Source: Clostridia bacterium (GTDB lineage: Bacteria; Bacillota; Clostridia; Christensenellales; UBA1242). From it: a stretch of 5,829 nt of DNA. The stretch covers positions 1 through 5,829 of the forward strand of contig JALOBO010000093.1 in the NCBI GenBank assembly GCA_023228225.1. The letters are read 5' to 3'. The stretch's first letter is position 1. Each line of letters begins with the position of its first letter. Made by a program: the position numbers and the translations under genes. The notes beneath the pieces were generated by a model. It saw nothing but the letters and a program-made list of their open reading frames with translations. It was not told where the DNA came from and did not search any database. Below are positions 4,505 to 5,829 of this stretch, one piece after another.

Positions 4505-5416
4505 ATGGGATTAAAAGCAGATTCAAAGTATCCAGTACCTTCATTTTCGCAGATTATCGCAGATAAGATTTGTGGAGGGCATAAACAGCACCTGATAGTG
4601 CTAGCTGAGGGCAAGACAGGAAGCGGTAAGTCATATGCAACCTTAAGACTTGCCTTTGACTGTTCTCTTCTCTTTGCTAAGAGATTAGGAGGTAGACCTG
4701 AAGATTACTTTACACTTAATAATGTGGGTATTCTCACAGGAGAAGAAACTCTCAGAATAGCTAAGAACATTAAACCCCATGGAATTTACATTCTTGATGA
4801 TGCAGGAGCAGAGGGTTTAAGCTCTCGAAAGTGGCAGTCAGAACAAAACGAAGTAATGACTAAACTATTGCAGACGTTCAGGACTAATGAGAATCTTCTC
4901 ATAATGTCGAGTCCTGATAAGTCATTTGTCGATAAGATAGCAAGGACTTTGATACACTATAAGATTACAATGGCGCAGGCTCACTTTGATAAAGGGTTTA
5001 CTCTTGGCAAGCTCTCAATGGTCCGGAAGATCTACACAAAGGACGGCAGTACTAACCTTTATCCGTTTATTAGAATGCATGGCATGGTAATTAATTACGT
5101 TAAGTTTATCCTGCCTCCTAAAGCTATGTGTGACGCTTACGATAAGAAGAGATCAAGGATTGAAAGAGAAATGAATTTAGATTCTATTGCTAAAATGGAA
5201 GGCAACCAGGAGGAGAGGGAAGCTAAGGCAGAGAAGCAGGAGCACAAAGCAGAGGTAGAGGAAGCAAGGAAGGTTAATGCAAGAATGTACAAGGACCTTA
5301 TGAAGAAGGGAGTTAAAGCTGTTGAGGCATTAAGGCAGGCTTCAGAGGCTACAGGAGTTAAATTAAGCCAACCGACAGTGATAAAAGACTATAATAAGTT
5401 TTTTGGTGATAATTAG
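4505..5416 (+). CDS. P-loop ATPase with coiled coil and basic C-terminal tail
   Basis: The 303-residue product has a Walker A motif GKTGSGKS (residues 36-43) and a Walker B motif IYILDD (94-99), followed by AGAEGLSSRKW. It continues with LLQTFRTNENLLIMSSPD, where R126 and R147 are candidate arginine fingers, and with SFVDKIARTLIHYKITMA. This order, with 'QTFR' and 'FvDK.aR.L.H', fits additional-strand (FtsK/HerA or Zot-like) P-loop ATPases used for DNA pumping or assembly; the exact family is inference. Residues about 213-265 form a highly charged coiled coil (REMNLDSIAKMEGNQEEREA onward). The end (KAVEALRQASEATGVKLSQP then TVIKDYNKFF) could be a small HTH-like DNA-contact domain. The ATG at 4505 has GGAGATGATT (4491-4500) before it. 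It is the last gene of the operon, probably its motor. A Zot-like or packaging role is possible; no capsid gene is in view. Confidence 0.85.
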   Translation: MGLKADSKYPVPSFSQIIADKICGGHKQHLIVLAEGKTGSGKSYATLRLAFDCSLLFAKRLGGRPEDYFTLNNVGILTGEETLRIAKNIKPHGIYILDDAGAEGLSSRKWQSEQNEVMTKLLQTFRTNENLLIMSSPDKSFVDKIARTLIHYKITMAQAHFDKGFTLGKLSMVRKIYTKDGSTNLYPFIRMHGMVINYVKFILPPKAMCDAYDKKRSRIEREMNLDSIAKMEGNQEEREAKAEKQEHKAEVEEARKVNARMYKDLMKKGVKAVEALRQASEATGVKLSQPTVIKDYNKFFGDN

Positions 5417-5447
5417 AAATCTGTTATCATTTTATCACCATTTTTTT
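5404..5447 (+). terminator. Hairpin plus T7 terminator of the ATPase operon
   Basis: TGGTGATAA (5404-5412) pairs perfectly with TTATCACCA (5432-5440), with a 19-base loop, followed at once by seven T (5441-5447). The stem begins inside the last codons of the ATPase gene, and the stop codon lies in the loop. In archaea the T-run alone can stop transcription; the hairpin makes this the strongest terminator in the window. The A5 after the T7 could also stop transcripts arriving on the minus strand. Confidence 0.75.
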
Positions 5448-5647
5448 AAAAACCTAGCCTCTCTATAAGTTATATAGTTAGGTTAGTGTCAAAAGTTGAT
5501 AATAATAACAAAATAAGCATGATTAAAGTTTTGTCGATATGATATCGATATTTTACACATGATCGAAAGTTATTTAAACTTATAGCGCGTATATAGTTAT
5601 TGTAAAAGGTTGAGCTACCTAAACAGCTCTGTCATATAATGTACACC
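5417..5647. other. Non-coding region between convergent genes
   Basis: No gene is seen on either strand. After the terminator comes an imperfect inverted repeat (AACCTA at 5451-5456 against TAGGTT at 5479-5484, with inner CTATA/TATAG at 5463-5467 and 5473-5477). A 15-base palindrome follows at 5534-5548, then a GC-alternating GCGCG within TATA-like DNA (5585-5589) and the hairpin GAGCT/AGCTC (5612-5616 and 5625-5629). Convergent genes need no promoters here, so so many symmetric sites suggest another role, such as protein binding, origin or att DNA. Confidence 0.55.
5534..5548. promoter_or_regulatory. 15-base palindrome TCGATAT-G-ATATCGA
   Basis: The seven-base arms are perfect inverse complements around a single central G. 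The length and symmetry suit a dimeric repressor, a partition protein or an origin-binding protein. No promoter it would control is evident nearby. Confidence 0.5.
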
Positions 5648-5829
5648 TCAAGCCTCACTTGCCATGTGGGGCTTTTCCTGATTAAGCATGCAACTGAATA
5701 TCTCTCTTCTAATGCCTGCACTCACCATGTATCCCACAGGCAGGATAATCTCCTTTCCTGCCTTCACTGTTCTTCGAGTTGTCAAATTGATAACTCGGTT
5801 CTGTGCATACTGTTTTTCTTTGCAAAGTG
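5648..5829 (-). CDS. Partial gene, C-terminal 59 residues, unknown function
   Basis: On the minus strand a frame runs from the window edge to a TGA at 5648-5650, giving 59 residues: KEKQYAQNRVINLTTRRTV, then KAGKEIILPVGYMVSAGIRR, then EIFSCMLNQEKPHMASEA. The run of alternating hydrophobic and polar residues before Pro and Gly (EIILPVGYMVSAG) suggests beta structure followed by a short helix. The other two minus frames are broken by stops, and the composition looks coding. The 5' end lies outside the window, so the start and full length are unknown. The gene converges on the ATPase operon. I do not recognise a family. Confidence 0.6.
   Translation of the reverse strand, partial: LCKEKQYAQNRVINLTTRRTVKAGKEIILPVGYMVSAGIRREIFSCMLNQEKPHMASEA
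5650..5676. terminator. Hairpin with T tail overlapping the end of the minus-strand gene
   Basis: AAGCCTCAC (5650-5658) pairs with GTGGGGCTT (5666-5674) through nine pairs including one G-U, with a 7-base loop and a TTTT end on the plus strand (5673-5676). It would stop any plus-strand read-through. It lies within the last codons of the minus-strand gene, overlapping one base of its stop codon, so it may be coding sequence that happens to fold. Confidence 0.4.

Noticed and set aside
5607..5630. tRNA-like arm or att-site tRNA fragment
   Set aside because: The GAGCT/AGCTC hairpin is isolated; no acceptor, anticodon or T arm can be built around it on either strand.

Overview
The window looks like part of an archaeal mobile element, an integrated plasmid or provirus, from a methanogen-like host. 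A Methanosarcinales or ANME-type relative is the best guess. The reasons are the AT-rich sequence with heavy AGA/AGG/ATA codon use, candidate TATA boxes about 25-30 bases upstream of plausible transcript starts, strong GGAGGTGATC-like ribosome binding sites, a short winged-helix protein of a type I recall from methanogen genomes, and a catalytic-core-only tyrosine integrase of a type I recall from methanogens. The host assignment is inference. No rRNA, tRNA or CRISPR array is visible.

Left part (1-1089): a promoter and a 68-residue winged-helix regulator come first, then a NUMOD4/HNH homing-type endonuclease. The endonuclease is broken by a one-base loss in a short A run near 533-536. Restoring one A rebuilds a 253-residue protein with a complete HNH core and two C-terminal helix-turn-helix repeats.

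Middle spacer (1090-1642): AT-rich DNA with two tandem 22-base repeats, short palindromes, a 12-base direct repeat and a possible minus-strand gene remnant. This is the best place to look for an origin, att site or operator.

Integrase cluster (1643-2703): the integrase is followed directly by a 53-residue HTH protein and a 105-residue Cys-rich zinc-finger protein. The HTH protein resembles the repeats at the end of the HNH gene, even at DNA level.

Operon (2884-5416): seven plus-strand genes with very short gaps or overlaps. Two encode single-span membrane peptides of 33 and 35 residues, one an HTH/zinc-ribbon protein, three unfamiliar soluble helical proteins, and the last a 303-residue P-loop ATPase with a coiled coil and a basic tail. 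A hairpin plus T7 tract ends the operon. Membrane peptides beside an ATPase suggest a DNA-translocation, virion or maintenance module of unknown type.

Right end (5417-5829): a non-coding stretch with palindromes, then the 3' end of a convergent minus-strand gene that runs off the window.
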